A DNA stretch of 64,000 nt from an aff. Roholtiella sp. LEGE 12411 (GCF_015206995.1 NZ_JADEXR010000004.1:29673-93672), one strand, 5' to 3'. Shown: positions 25,032 to 34,051, counted from the first letter of the stretch. Numbers and translations: made by a program. The notes: generated by a model from the letters alone, not told the origin.

Positions 25032-26309
25032 CTAACGTTTCGGCATAATTCCTGTGAGTAGAGTTGCAACCCAAGTAGAAACAAGTGCGCCAGGAAAGAA
25101 TAATATCATCGGCAGAAACCACAACCATTCAATCTGGTAAAAAGCGAGGCTGGCAATTGACAGAATTACCGTGCTGATACCTAAAACTGCCAAACTGATT
25201 GTGTAAATTGCCATTGCCCTTCTCGTCCAACCTTGCTCACAGTTAAACGTCGCCGCGACTGGAATCATCAACAAGCCAAAAACGATCGCACTGATTAAAG
25301 CACTAAGATTCTTGGTACAAAACCATAAAATACAGGATGCGATCGCACTCAAAAAACAAGCACCCCACCAATTAGATTGCTGGATTTCCTCTGGTGAAAG
25401 TGCCAAGCGTCCGAATTGATCAAACCGCAACATCAGGGTAAACAACGGATCAGCAATCCAACTGAAGATAACGAATAGCAAATAAGCGATCGCCACCACC
25501 GCCACCAAGGGTGTCAACCCAGCATTTGCAAAACTGGCAACCAACATCCGCATGGAGAAAAATAAGCCAATAGTGAACACCCAACGCGTGCGATGATTTA
25601 GCCGACTACCCCACAAGAAATAACGCAGCATTAATCGATAAATGGGGTTTTTTGCTTTTAGTGCCTCGACAGCTCCTTGACGTGCCCATTCTAAATTAGG
25701 GTTGAGGTGCAACGCTTGACGAAAATATTCCAAAGCTTTCTGTTGACTACCACCGTGGGACAACAAAATCCAACCGCTGCTGGCGTAAGAAGCAGCATCC
25801 TGGGGAGAAGTAGCGATCGCTCCTTTGACTGCGGCGATCGCTTCTTTTCCCCGTCCCAATTGCGATAGTGATAGGGCCCGGTAATTCAAACACTCTACAT
25901 CTTCCGGGTCTAGTGATAACCCTTTAGTTGCTGCTTCTAAACTTGCTTGCCACTGCTTTTGCTGATAAAGGCATCGTGCCAGGAGGGCAAAGTGAGAGGC
26001 TTGATAAGGGTTGATCTGAATTGCTTCTCGAATCGCTTTTTGTGCCGCTGCAAGTTGCTGACGTTCGCAGAGAATATATCCCAGTATATAGTGAGGAAAT
26101 GGCGAATCAGGAGCGATGGCGATCGCAACTTCTGCCTCCAGTGTCGCTTCCTGATATCGCTGCTGACAACTCAAACACAACCCCAAAACCGCATGAATTC
26201 CCGCATCATTTGGAGACTCAGCTACAGCTTGTCGCAGTTCCTCCTCCGCCATTTGATAGCGGGATTGCTCTAATAACAGCTTTGCCCGCTCAAAGTGTAC
26301 AACACCCAT
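25032..26309 (-). CDS. TPR-repeat membrane protein of unknown function
   Basis: 425 residues in two parts. Residues 1-~215 are about six tetratricopeptide repeats (for example EELRQAVAESPNDAGIHAVLGLC, AIAIAPDSPFPHYILGYILC), a protein-binding solenoid. Residues ~230-425 hold five or six membrane helices (WVFTIGLFFSMRMLVASFANAG, PLVAVVAIAYLLFVIFSW, AVLGISTVILSIASLAFY, WFLPMILFFPGALVSTW). The TPR part is probably cytosolic. Its ATG overlaps by one base the stop of the upstream AAA+ gene (TAATG), so the two are almost surely co-translated and may act together. No specific function is recognisable. Confidence 0.8.
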   Translation of the reverse strand: MGVVHFERAKLLLEQSRYQMAEEELRQAVAESPNDAGIHAVLGLCLSCQQRYQEATLEAEVAIAIAPDSPFPHYILGYILCERQQLAAAQKAIREAIQINPYQASHFALLARCLYQQKQWQASLEAATKGLSLDPEDVECLNYRALSLSQLGRGKEAIAAVKGAIATSPQDAASYASSGWILLSHGGSQQKALEYFRQALHLNPNLEWARQGAVEALKAKNPIYRLMLRYFLWGSRLNHRTRWVFTIGLFFSMRMLVASFANAGLTPLVAVVAIAYLLFVIFSWIADPLFTLMLRFDQFGRLALSPEEIQQSNWWGACFLSAIASCILWFCTKNLSALISAIVFGLLMIPVAATFNCEQGWTRRAMAIYTISLAVLGISTVILSIASLAFYQIEWLWFLPMILFFPGALVSTWVATLLTGIMPKR

Positions 26310-27652
26310 TACATTTTTAAATATTTCAAAATATCATCGTATAAACCGCCCTCATTCGCATATAGCGCGTAGTTGCGAGCTGTGGCAAACCACTCTTTGG
26401 TAGAAGATTTGACGTTTGCTGCTGCTAAAACCAAATCCTTTGTCACTAGCGGCTTGGGAAAACCAGTTTTCATCGCTTCTTGCAGTTTTTTTTCCACTGC
26501 TAAATCGATCACAGCTTTTAAGTCAGCCCCGGAAAAATGCTCTGTCTTTTTGCTAACTTGCTCGTAATCAATTTTATCTACAGGCTTACCACGACACAGC
26601 AACTGTAAAATAGCTGCCCTAGCAGAAGCGTCTGGTGGTGGGATAAAGAGAATGCGATCAAAGCGTCCAGGACGCCGAAACGCGGCATCCAAATGCCAAG
26701 GAGCATTAGTCGCCGCCAAAATTAACACCCCTTCATTAGAACTCTTGACTCCATCTAGTTCTGAGAGAAACTGGTTAATCACCATGCGACTGGAACTTTG
26801 ACGCAAATCGGTACGGTTGGCAGCCAAAGCATCGACTTCATCGAAAAAAACTACACAAGGCTGATTTTCTCGCGCTTCTTCAAATATGGCGTGCAAATTC
26901 CGCTCACTGTTACCCAACCACATATCTAGGACATCATTAATGCCAACAGAGATAAAGTTTGAGTTAATCTCGCCAGCAGTTGCACGGGCTAGATAAGTTT
27001 TGCCACAACCGGGAGGGCCATACATCAAAATTCCGCCGCCGATCGCTTTCCCATAAGCTTTGTAAAGTTCCTGTTGCGTCAGCGGATAAATAATCTTGAG
27101 GCGAATTTCATCTTTAACTGTTTCCATCCCTCCCACATCTTGGAAAGAAATCTGTGGGCGTTCCAGCTTTTCATCATCAAGGGCGAGGTGATCAAAATTA
27201 GCAGCGCGGACTTTACCTTCTACTACATCTTGGGTGTGGCTATCCTCTCCAATACCCAAGAGTTCCGCAAAATTGGGATCGGCAATAGATGGATCAAGAG
27301 CGATCGCACTGCGATACTGACTCACTGCTTGCTGTACTGCTCCTGAATTTAGCAACAAACGAGCATGGAGTAAATAAGCTAGTGCTGGACAGTTAGAGTG
27401 TTTGAGTAGTTCTTCGACAATCACCAAAGATTGATTGTGCTTCCCTTGTTGGTAAAAAGCCCTTGCTAAACCAAGTTTCAACTGTGGTTCGTCCCGCGCC
27501 AACAGCATTGCTTGACGGTACTCCTTCTCCGCATCTTCCAGTTGTCCAAGACTGAGAAGTGTATCAGCAAGGTGTTGCCTGAGAGGTACATTATCAGGAG
27601 AAAACTTCAACGCCTCGCGCAGTGCCCGTACCGTATCATAGCTATTGGTCAT
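26309..27652 (-). CDS. AAA+ ATPase with N-terminal TPR repeats
   Basis: 447 residues. About three TPR units occupy residues 1-135 (ALKFSPDNVPLRQHLADTLLSLGQLEDAEKEYRQAML...). A classic AAA module follows (about 170-440): GGMETVKDEIRLKI, Walker A YGPPGCGKTYLARA, Walker B CVVFFDEVDALA, second region AATNAPWHLDAAFRRPGRFDRILFIPPP with the two arginine fingers. The AAA core resembles FtsH/p97/spastin types, but there is no protease domain and no membrane helix. It probably remodels proteins recruited by the TPRs. Organised as an operon with the TPR membrane protein downstream. ATG at 27650-27652. Confidence 0.85.
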   Translation of the reverse strand: MTNSYDTVRALREALKFSPDNVPLRQHLADTLLSLGQLEDAEKEYRQAMLLARDEPQLKLGLARAFYQQGKHNQSLVIVEELLKHSNCPALAYLLHARLLLNSGAVQQAVSQYRSAIALDPSIADPNFAELLGIGEDSHTQDVVEGKVRAANFDHLALDDEKLERPQISFQDVGGMETVKDEIRLKIIYPLTQQELYKAYGKAIGGGILMYGPPGCGKTYLARATAGEINSNFISVGINDVLDMWLGNSERNLHAIFEEARENQPCVVFFDEVDALAANRTDLRQSSSRMVINQFLSELDGVKSSNEGVLILAATNAPWHLDAAFRRPGRFDRILFIPPPDASARAAILQLLCRGKPVDKIDYEQVSKKTEHFSGADLKAVIDLAVEKKLQEAMKTGFPKPLVTKDLVLAAANVKSSTKEWFATARNYALYANEGGLYDDILKYLKM

Positions 27653-27910
27653 ATTGATTTAGTAATTTTACTTTCAATTAAAGTAATTGCTAAAAAGAGG
27701 TAATGATCATCATAGCCTCGGCTTTTCGGTTTTATGGAGAAGAAGGGACGGAATGTGCTACTGTACAGCGGTGACTTTGGAATATTGAGCGCCAGCTTTA
27801 GCATTGTGCCTTTTACTGACGCTAATTCTTCCTAGCGTTTTTAAATTGCTGCATAAGACGGATGAATTTTACAGCACCCGCAAAATCTTATAAAGATACA
27901 TTAATAGAGA

Positions 27911-28717
27911 TTATGCTTGTGGTTCAACGCCGAGCGATCGCAATTGTTCCATCAGGCGATCGGCTCTTTGACGTTCTTGTTCTGCTCGTTGATGTTCCTG
28001 TTCTGCTCTTTGACGTTCCTGTTCTGCTCGTTGACGTTCTTGTTCTGCTCGTTGATGTTCCTGTTCTGCTCTTTCATCGCCAGTCAACAATAAATTACCT
28101 TGCAAATCCCACCAACGCAACCAGGGTAACTCCACATTTTGATAAACTCCTAGCCAAATGCCTAACTCAACTCCCATAGGTGCGATCGGATAATGTCCGT
28201 GCTCATTTGCTGCTAATAACTGATATTGTCCACCAATGAATTCGTAGACTTCTACACTAGCTTTTTTAACTTCATAAATACCGTAGAAGGCAGGACGAAT
28301 CACCTGCTCATAAATCCAAAATTTACCCTTCCACGGGGTTTTGTCTCTTTCCTCATTCCCATCTCCAGAAACGAATTCTAAGACAATCAACGGGGCAATA
28401 TACTCTCGCCAATATACATAAGACCTCCGCGTTTGTCCATTCAGCAAGGGTGGTACATTCGGTACAAAAAACCAATCTGGTGCTTCTGCTCCTTTTTCCG
28501 GGGGATCAGTCAAGCGCCAGTAAATGCCTAAGTCCTGACCAATACAATATTGACCATCAGGATGTAATTGTTTGAGAACGGGTGTAATCGAGTCAGTCAG
28601 TAAGATACTTTGGGGATGCTCTTGCCAGTTTTTCACAAACGTGCCATTGGAGTCTGGTAGCTGCGTATGGTCAGGAAAAGGGGTGAGATCGGTGGGTGGA
28701 TTAGTTGCAGAGGTCAT
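27911..28717 (-). CDS. Uma2 family endonuclease-like protein with heptad tail
   Basis: 268 residues, DUF820/Uma2 fold (PDWFFVPNVPPLLNGQTRRSYVYWREYIAPLIVLEFVSGDGNEERDKTPWKGKFWIYEQVIRPAFYGIYE). The putative catalytic acidic residues are in APDWFFV and LEFVSGDG. The last 55 residues are almost perfect heptads of RAEQE(H/R)Q, a predicted coiled coil, ending in DRLMEQLRSLGVEPQA. The coil is encoded by 21-bp DNA repeats (27965-28073). Function unknown. The ATG is at 28715-28717; an upstream frame (28701-28955) overlapping it has no recognisable family and is not called. Confidence 0.85.
   Translation of the reverse strand: MTSATNPPTDLTPFPDHTQLPDSNGTFVKNWQEHPQSILLTDSITPVLKQLHPDGQYCIGQDLGIYWRLTDPPEKGAEAPDWFFVPNVPPLLNGQTRRSYVYWREYIAPLIVLEFVSGDGNEERDKTPWKGKFWIYEQVIRPAFYGIYEVKKASVEVYEFIGGQYQLLAANEHGHYPIAPMGVELGIWLGVYQNVELPWLRWWDLQGNLLLTGDERAEQEHQRAEQERQRAEQERQRAEQEHQRAEQERQRADRLMEQLRSLGVEPQA
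27965..28073. repeat. 21-bp tandem repeats encoding a coiled-coil tail
   Basis: About five consecutive 21-bp units (core GACGTTCCTGTTCTGCTC with a few substitutions) within the 3' part of the Uma2 gene. Each unit encodes one heptad, so copy-number change would keep the frame and only lengthen or shorten the coil. Confidence 0.8.
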
Positions 28718-28991
28718 AAGGCCACCTTTGCACTGGATAAGGGTTATTTTTTAGTTTAGCAATATAGGGAGAAGATAAGGGCGATGTCTGAGTTGATACT
28801 TTCTTGTTCCAGAGTTGATTCATCGCCTTCCCTTTGTAATTTTCTACAACATTAATTGCTTCAAATTCTACAGGCAAAATTCTCAATAAATAAGTCTTAT
28901 TGAGAATAATTGACCGATCTTTTTTTACCATAATTCGGTCAAACCTTTGCACCACAATGACAAAAATTGGGCTTTAATACAAGCTTGGATC

Positions 28992-29732
28992 TTAAGATTC
29001 TTTACTCACAAATACAAAGCCGCGTGTTTTACCTGAAGTAGAATCAGTAGTTGCGATCGCCTTCCATAAATCTGCTGTTTTTACCCAAACTGGTGGATAT
29101 TTGTAACGAGAAACATCCATAATTAAAAATCTATCTGTCTGCTCATTATATGCTGCTAAGGGGGAGATATGCCCGCCTTTCTCTTGACCAATTTCTTTAC
29201 GTAAGTAGTTAATTAAAACAAAATTTTTCGGCTGTTTTAAATTCTCTGCTGTTAGCTTGCGAAATTGTTCTAAACTAGTGTTAGCAGCGTGGTAAACATT
29301 AACTTTAACACCGTAGCTAGCTAATAATCCTCCTAACTGATCTAGAGTCATCCCTTGACGAGAAACAATCTCAGGAGCCAGCACTTTTTTTGTAGCTTCA
29401 TTACTAAAAAAGTTCTCTTGAGTGAATACTCGATAGGGCTTGTATTGTGGTGCTTCCGGTGCAGGAACTTCCAAGCTGTTTAATACCATAACAATACTTG
29501 CAACGCCACAATATGCCTGATTATTTTGAGTAACAAACTGTATACTCAGTGGAAAAAAATCTTCTCTCGATTTACTGTCAATTAATAACTTTTCTCCCTC
29601 GTCTGAGTTAAAACCAATCAAATTAGGTGAAAGAGATAATGTTTGAGAGAAAACAGTCCCACTAGAGATACATAGCCCAATAACCGAAGCTTGAAGCAAT
29701 GCTTTGGTAGTTTTTAAGAAAGTGTTATTCAT
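28992..29732 (-). CDS. Phytochelatin-synthase-like cysteine peptidase with signal peptide
   Basis: 246 residues. An N-terminal signal-like segment (KALLQASVIGLCISSGTVFSQ, residues 10-30) precedes a papain-fold domain of the phytochelatin synthase family. The catalytic triad is clear: Cys75 (NQAYCGVAS), His188 (GGHISP) and Asp206 (LIMDVSRY), each five positions later than in the Nostoc Alr0975 protein as I remember it. The C-terminal metal-sensing half of plant enzymes is missing, as in other bacterial forms, which mainly hydrolyse glutathione to gamma-Glu-Cys and conjugates. The gene follows the ABC importer genes 40 bp downstream on the same strand, suggesting co-transcription. Confidence 0.9.
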   Translation of the reverse strand: MNNTFLKTTKALLQASVIGLCISSGTVFSQTLSLSPNLIGFNSDEGEKLLIDSKSREDFFPLSIQFVTQNNQAYCGVASIVMVLNSLEVPAPEAPQYKPYRVFTQENFFSNEATKKVLAPEIVSRQGMTLDQLGGLLASYGVKVNVYHAANTSLEQFRKLTAENLKQPKNFVLINYLRKEIGQEKGGHISPLAAYNEQTDRFLIMDVSRYKYPPVWVKTADLWKAIATTDSTSGKTRGFVFVSKES

Positions 29733-29772
29733 AGCTCAAACCCACTAAATAAATTAATTTAATATCATCATT

Positions 29773-30705
29773 TTAAGCAGAAGAATTTTTAATCTTTTTG
29801 AAAGAATCTAATCCTTTTAATTTACGGAACTCTTGTACAACATCTTTAATATTTCGTAATTCTCCTTCAACTAAATTATTTAATTGCCGCATTTCATCTG
29901 CTGAAATCTTACCAGCAAGTTGGGCGATCGCTTTTCTTAATTCTGGATATTTCTGTAAAGTTTCTTGACGGACAATTGGTGCTGCTTCATAGGGAGGAAA
30001 ATACTGCTTATCATCTTTTAAGACCACAACACCCAAGCGAGAAATCTGACCGTCTGTAGAACTACCCGCCACTATATCTACCTGTTTTTGAACCAGAGCA
30101 CGATATACTAAACCCAAGTCCATAATTTGGGGTGGCTTGACAAAATGTAAGTCATAAGTTTTAGCTAACCCTGGAAAACCATCTTCCCGCTCCAAGAATT
30201 CATAGCCAAAACCGCCACGCCACTGCGGTGTATATTGACTGATTTGGGAAAGAGTTTGGATATTGTAGCGCTTAGCATCTTCACCGCGAATAATCATCGC
30301 AAAGGTGTTTTCAAAACCCAAAGATGGCATTACTTCTAAATTGAATTTTTGGGCATAAAATTGTTTTAGTTTCTCAAAAACTTCTTTGGGATCACTAACT
30401 GCTTTTTGCTTTAAAATACCAGTAAAAGCTGTGCCTGTATATTCAATATATACATCAATTTTACCAGAAGTAATTGCACTATGACAAATAAAAGAACCAC
30501 CTAAACGAGGACGACGATCTACTTTTAAATTAGTTGTTGCCTCAATTTGCTGTGCTAAAAGTTCTCCTAAGATGTCTTGTTCAGTAAAATCTTTGGACGC
30601 AACAATAATATTACCCCCACTGCTACTATTTACATTTGGCTTGCAGCTAGTGATTAGCAGTAACAAAGCAAAAGTTAAAAAGCAAAACGCCAAAAATCTT
30701 TTCAT
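29773..30705 (-). CDS. ABC transporter substrate-binding lipoprotein (osmoprotectant/betaine type)
   Basis: 310 residues. The start MKRFLAFCFLTFALLLLITSC ends in a lipobox (LITSC), so the mature protein is membrane-anchored at Cys21. The body is an OpuAC/ProX-like periplasmic binding protein (IIVASKDFTEQDILGELLAQQIEATTNLKV...; IDVYIEYTGTAF), the pattern of OsmF/OpuCC that bind betaine, choline or related quaternary amines. Ligand not certain. It starts 7 bp after the permease gene and belongs to the ATPase-permease-binding protein operon. Confidence 0.88.
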   Translation of the reverse strand: MKRFLAFCFLTFALLLLITSCKPNVNSSSGGNIIVASKDFTEQDILGELLAQQIEATTNLKVDRRPRLGGSFICHSAITSGKIDVYIEYTGTAFTGILKQKAVSDPKEVFEKLKQFYAQKFNLEVMPSLGFENTFAMIIRGEDAKRYNIQTLSQISQYTPQWRGGFGYEFLEREDGFPGLAKTYDLHFVKPPQIMDLGLVYRALVQKQVDIVAGSSTDGQISRLGVVVLKDDKQYFPPYEAAPIVRQETLQKYPELRKAIAQLAGKISADEMRQLNNLVEGELRNIKDVVQEFRKLKGLDSFKKIKNSSA

Positions 30706-30712
30706 AACTTGC

Positions 30713-31336
30713 TTAATTTTTAATTTTTAATTTATTCTCCATCCATCCAATTACCAAGTCAGCCAGTAAGGCAATGACCGCCGCTGGAAACGCCCCAGCT
30801 AAAATTAACTGATCATTCACTACTGATATTCCGCGAAAAATAAACACTCCTAACCCACCAGCACCAATTGCGGCTGCGATGGTTGCAATGCCAATGGTAA
30901 TTACAGTTGCGACTCGTACCCCTGCTAAAATCACTCCCATTGCCAAAGGAATTTCGACTTGCAACAACAGTTGTGTATCTGTCATACCCATCCCTTTACC
31001 AGCTTCTCGAATAGCTGGATCTACACTCATAATACCTGTGTAAGTATTGCGAATTATTGGTAAAAAAGAATATAGAGTCAAGGCAATAATTGCTGGTACT
31101 ACGCCTATTCCGGCAACGGGAATGAGTAAGCCAAATAGTGCCAAACTGGGGATAGTTTGCAAAATATTCGCTATCCCAAGAATTGGTTGGCGGAGGTATG
31201 TTTTGCGTGTAATTAAAATACCTAATGGAATGCCTACAAAGATGGCAATACTGATAGCAATACCCACCAAGAATAAATGTTCTAGAGTGTGCTGAAGAAT
31301 TTCTGGGGCATACTTAACAAGGAAAAAATCTTTCAT
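30713..31336 (-). CDS. ABC transporter permease (osmoprotectant type)
   Basis: 207 residues, about five or six membrane helices with the MetI-type permease loop (IIRNTYTGIMSVDPAIREAGKGMGMTDTQLLLQVEIPLAM, the EAA motif contacting the ATPase). Resembles OpuCB/OsmW/YehW. The start at 31334-31336 forms an ATGA overlap with the upstream ATPase stop and has GAAAG upstream; a further ATG at 31363 inside the ATPase gene is open but less likely. Only one permease gene is present, so the channel would be a homodimer unless another permease is encoded elsewhere. Confidence 0.88.
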   Translation of the reverse strand: MKDFFLVKYAPEILQHTLEHLFLVGIAISIAIFVGIPLGILITRKTYLRQPILGIANILQTIPSLALFGLLIPVAGIGVVPAIIALTLYSFLPIIRNTYTGIMSVDPAIREAGKGMGMTDTQLLLQVEIPLAMGVILAGVRVATVITIGIATIAAAIGAGGLGVFIFRGISVVNDQLILAGAFPAAVIALLADLVIGWMENKLKIKN

Positions 31337-32091
31337 AAAGTGTCTTTCAGGGAACGCAGACATTGAAGAAAAGCTAGACTTTCTGGGTGTTGCGATCGCA
31401 TAAATTCATCTGTTGTCCCTAATACTACCAATTCTCCTCCATACATTAAACCAATTCTCGATGCTAAAACAAAGGCTTCTTGAATATCGTGGGTGACAAA
31501 AACAACTGTTTTGCCTAATTCCTGTTGTAGATGCCGAAACTCTTGTTGTAGTTCTAAGCGCGTAATCGGGTCGAGGGCGCCAAAGGGTTCATCCATCAAT
31601 AATACTGGCGGGTCTGCTGCTAAGGCTCTCGCTACACCAACTCTTTGCTTTTGCCCTCCCGAAAGCTCATGAGGGTAACGCCCTGCAAATTGTGCAGGTT
31701 CCAAGCCTACTAAGTGCAGCAATTCATAAACCCGCGTTTTAATTTGTTTAGGTTGCCAATTTTCTAACGCGGGAACTAAACCCACATTACGTTCAACAGT
31801 GAAATGGGGAAATAAACCAGTTTCTTGAATTACATAACCAATTTTGCGCCGTAGTTTAATCTCATCCCATTGAGTTGTGGGGATGTCATTAAATAAAACT
31901 TCGCCTTGTGTAGGTGTAAATAAGCGATTAATTAACTTCATAGTCGTAGTTTTGCCGCTACCACTACGTCCGAGCAATACCAGCGCTTCTCCTTGGCGGA
32001 TGGTGAAATTGAGATTGGACACCAAAGGCCGATGATTGCGGCTAAAGGTGACATTACGGAATTCGACAGTGATTTGGTTATTTTGCGGCAT
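31333..32091 (-). CDS. ABC transporter ATP-binding protein (osmoprotectant type)
   Basis: 252 residues with all ABC motifs: Walker A GRSGSGKTTTMKLI, Q-loop IQETGLFPH, signature LSGGQKQRVGVARAL, Walker B PVLLMDEPFGALD and the H-loop TH(D). It resembles OpuCA/ProV but is short: there is no C-terminal CBS pair, which in OpuA senses ionic strength, so osmotic gating by that route is not expected. It is the first gene of the four-gene line that ends with the phytochelatin-synthase-like gene. ATG at 32089-32091. Confidence 0.9.
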   Translation of the reverse strand: MPQNNQITVEFRNVTFSRNHRPLVSNLNFTIRQGEALVLLGRSGSGKTTTMKLINRLFTPTQGEVLFNDIPTTQWDEIKLRRKIGYVIQETGLFPHFTVERNVGLVPALENWQPKQIKTRVYELLHLVGLEPAQFAGRYPHELSGGQKQRVGVARALAADPPVLLMDEPFGALDPITRLELQQEFRHLQQELGKTVVFVTHDIQEAFVLASRIGLMYGGELVVLGTTDEFMRSQHPESLAFLQCLRSLKDTL

Positions 32092-32424
32092 CAGTAAGTT
32101 TTGGTAGCAGCAAGCTGGTTATATGTAATTATGTGCTAATTTTGCTAGCCTGCTAACGCTAAACAAGATATGTTCAGTATCAGCTAAACTAGAAGCCATC
32201 TGATCCACGATGCCGCATTGCACGCCAGCACAAGTATTTCACGAGAATAAATAACACAAAATTAGCCTTAAGAAAAGAGAAAAGATGGTTTTTTAAACTT
32301 AATTTGGGATTAAATTGAGTAGAACGGGTATGGGGAATAGAGAATAGGGAAGAACAAGCTGCAATATTTTCTAGTTAATCAGTAGCTTGGTATATTTGCA
32401 AAAGTGACATGCACTATCCAATCA
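32092..32424. other. Divergent spacer before hetI
   Basis: About 330 bp between the ABC operon (minus) and the phosphopantetheinyl transferase (plus). No gene-like frame or strong repeat was seen; promoters for both sides must lie here. An open GTG at 32404 is in frame with hetI but is not favoured as its start. Confidence 0.5.
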
Positions 32425-33144
32425 ATGACTGCACTTAATCATCTCTGGCTCCCTGCACCGACAGATTTAACTTTGCTACCGGATGATGTCCATGTCTGGC
32501 AAATAGACCTCGACCAACCAGAGCAACATCTACAATATTTGGCTGCTACCCTGTCCAGTGACGAAATTGCTCGAGCTGAGCGGTTCTATTTTCCCAAGCA
32601 TCGGCAACGGTTCATTGCCGGTCGCGGTATCCTGCGAACTATATTAGGTCGCTATTTAGGTATGGAGCCGCAAAAGGTGAAGTTTAATTATCAAGCTCGT
32701 GGTAAACCAGTATTAGCAGATACATTTGCCGATAGTGGACTAGTGTTTAATTTGTCTCACTCTGAGAACTTAGGTTTGTGTGGGGTAAATTGTACTCGCC
32801 AGATTGGTGTGGATTTAGAGTACATTCGCCCAGTTTATGACTTAGAATCTCTTGCCAAAAGGTTCTTTTTAGCTAGAGAATATGCTGTATTGCGATCGCT
32901 ATCTCCCAACCAACAGCAAGAAGTATTTTTCCGCTACTGGACTTGCAAGGAAGCTTATTTAAAAGCAACTGGAGATGGATTAGTTGGGCTAGAGCACATT
33001 GGGGTGTCGTTAACTCCCACAGAACCAGCCATATTACAGACATCTGAAGACTGGGGACTTGTTGAACTAGTGCCGGCTAAAGATTATGTTGCAGCTGTGG
33101 CTGTAGCAGGTTTTGGTTGGCATTTAAAATGCTGGCAGTATTGA
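32425..33144 (+). CDS. hetI: 4'-phosphopantetheinyl transferase HetI
   Basis: 239 residues of the Sfp superfamily. It transfers the phosphopantetheine arm from CoA to a Ser on carrier proteins; the HglE and HglB carrier domains encoded nearby are likely clients. Motifs: the Mg-binding IGVDLEYIRP and WTCKEAYLKATGDGL, and the upstream FNLSHSENL. The ATG at 32425 (MTALNHLWLPAP) aligns with the N-terminus of Anabaena HetI as I recall it, so the earlier GTG (32404) is not used. In Anabaena hetI adjoins hetN and the hgl genes; the same order is kept here except for the SDR discussed next. Confidence 0.9.
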   Translation: MTALNHLWLPAPTDLTLLPDDVHVWQIDLDQPEQHLQYLAATLSSDEIARAERFYFPKHRQRFIAGRGILRTILGRYLGMEPQKVKFNYQARGKPVLADTFADSGLVFNLSHSENLGLCGVNCTRQIGVDLEYIRPVYDLESLAKRFFLAREYAVLRSLSPNQQQEVFFRYWTCKEAYLKATGDGLVGLEHIGVSLTPTEPAILQTSEDWGLVELVPAKDYVAAVAVAGFGWHLKCWQY

Positions 33145-33247
33145 TGTCATCCAAACCAAACTTCGGAGGGTTCCCTCGTTGAGCGGACTAGCGCGGGAAA
33201 CCCAGCGATGCGACTGGCTCTCCAATGCCCGATTTTCAAGACAGGTT

Positions 33248-34051
33248 TTATTTATTTTCTTGCATACTTCTCACAATTTTTGTTACCTGTTTTCTGGGTA
33301 TAAATCTAACGCTTTTTGCCATGATTTTATTTAAAAAACCAGGAATAACAACGGTTTTACCCCGCATTAAGGCATGATAACCAATTTTAGCCACTGTTTC
33401 TGCATCCATCATCTTCTTACCCTTGAGCAGCTTAGAGCCTGCCATTCCTGTTCTTTCATGAAAGGCAGATTCGGTTGAGCCTGGACAAAGGACTGTCACG
33501 GTGACACCTGTACCTTCTAATTCATTGGCGATCGCTTCTGAAAACGATAATATATAGGCTTTAGTAGCAAAATAAACCGCCATCAAAGGGCCTGGCTGAA
33601 AAGCAGCAGCTGAGGCAACGTTTAAAATTTTTCCCTCACCTTGCTTTACCATATCCTTGAGGAATAACTTAGTTAAATGAGTGAGACACACTAAGTTTAC
33701 CTGTAGCATTTCTAGTTCAGTGGTCAGATTTGTTTCATTAAATAATCCATAAGTCCCAAATCCGGCATTGTTGACTAGCACATCAACTTGGATAGTTGCT
33801 TTTTGCAACTCTGTAAAAATCTCTTCTGGAGATGTTGATATAGATAAATCCTTGACAATAGCTTTGATGTAAATACCAAATTCTTCTTGGAATTTAGACA
33901 CCATTTCTATGAGTTTTAGCTCATTTCTATCTACTACTACAAGATCGTAATCATGAGCGGCAAAAATACGTGCTAATTGGTAGCCAATGCCACTAGCTGC
34001 CCCTGTAATCAGAGCAGTCTTTTGGCATTGACTTGGGTGTATTGTGTTCAT
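33248..34051 (-). CDS. Short-chain dehydrogenase/reductase in the hetN position
   Basis: 267 residues, classical SDR: cofactor motif TGAASGIG (residues 17-24), NNAG (about 93), catalytic Ser in VASAAA and YFATK (Tyr-x-x-x-Lys). D38 in VVVDRN suggests NAD(H) preference. Gene order hetI-SDR-hglB is that of the Anabaena hetI-hetN-hglB region, and HetN is an SDR, but the RGSGR pentapeptide through which HetN inhibits differentiation is absent: the aligned position reads KQGEGKI. So I call it an SDR without claiming HetN function. It may instead be a reductase for glycolipid chain or keto groups. ATG at 34049-34051. Confidence 0.85.
   Translation of the reverse strand: MNTIHPSQCQKTALITGAASGIGYQLARIFAAHDYDLVVVDRNELKLIEMVSKFQEEFGIYIKAIVKDLSISTSPEEIFTELQKATIQVDVLVNNAGFGTYGLFNETNLTTELEMLQVNLVCLTHLTKLFLKDMVKQGEGKILNVASAAAFQPGPLMAVYFATKAYILSFSEAIANELEGTGVTVTVLCPGSTESAFHERTGMAGSKLLKGKKMMDAETVAKIGYHALMRGKTVVIPGFLNKIMAKSVRFIPRKQVTKIVRSMQENK

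Noticed and set aside
28701..28955. 84-codon minus-strand frame upstream of and overlapping the second Uma2 gene
   Set aside because: No recognised family or strong ribosome site, and it overlaps the well-supported Uma2 start.
33248..34051. Calling the SDR hetN
   Set aside because: Position fits but the RGSGR motif is absent, so the functional name is not justified.
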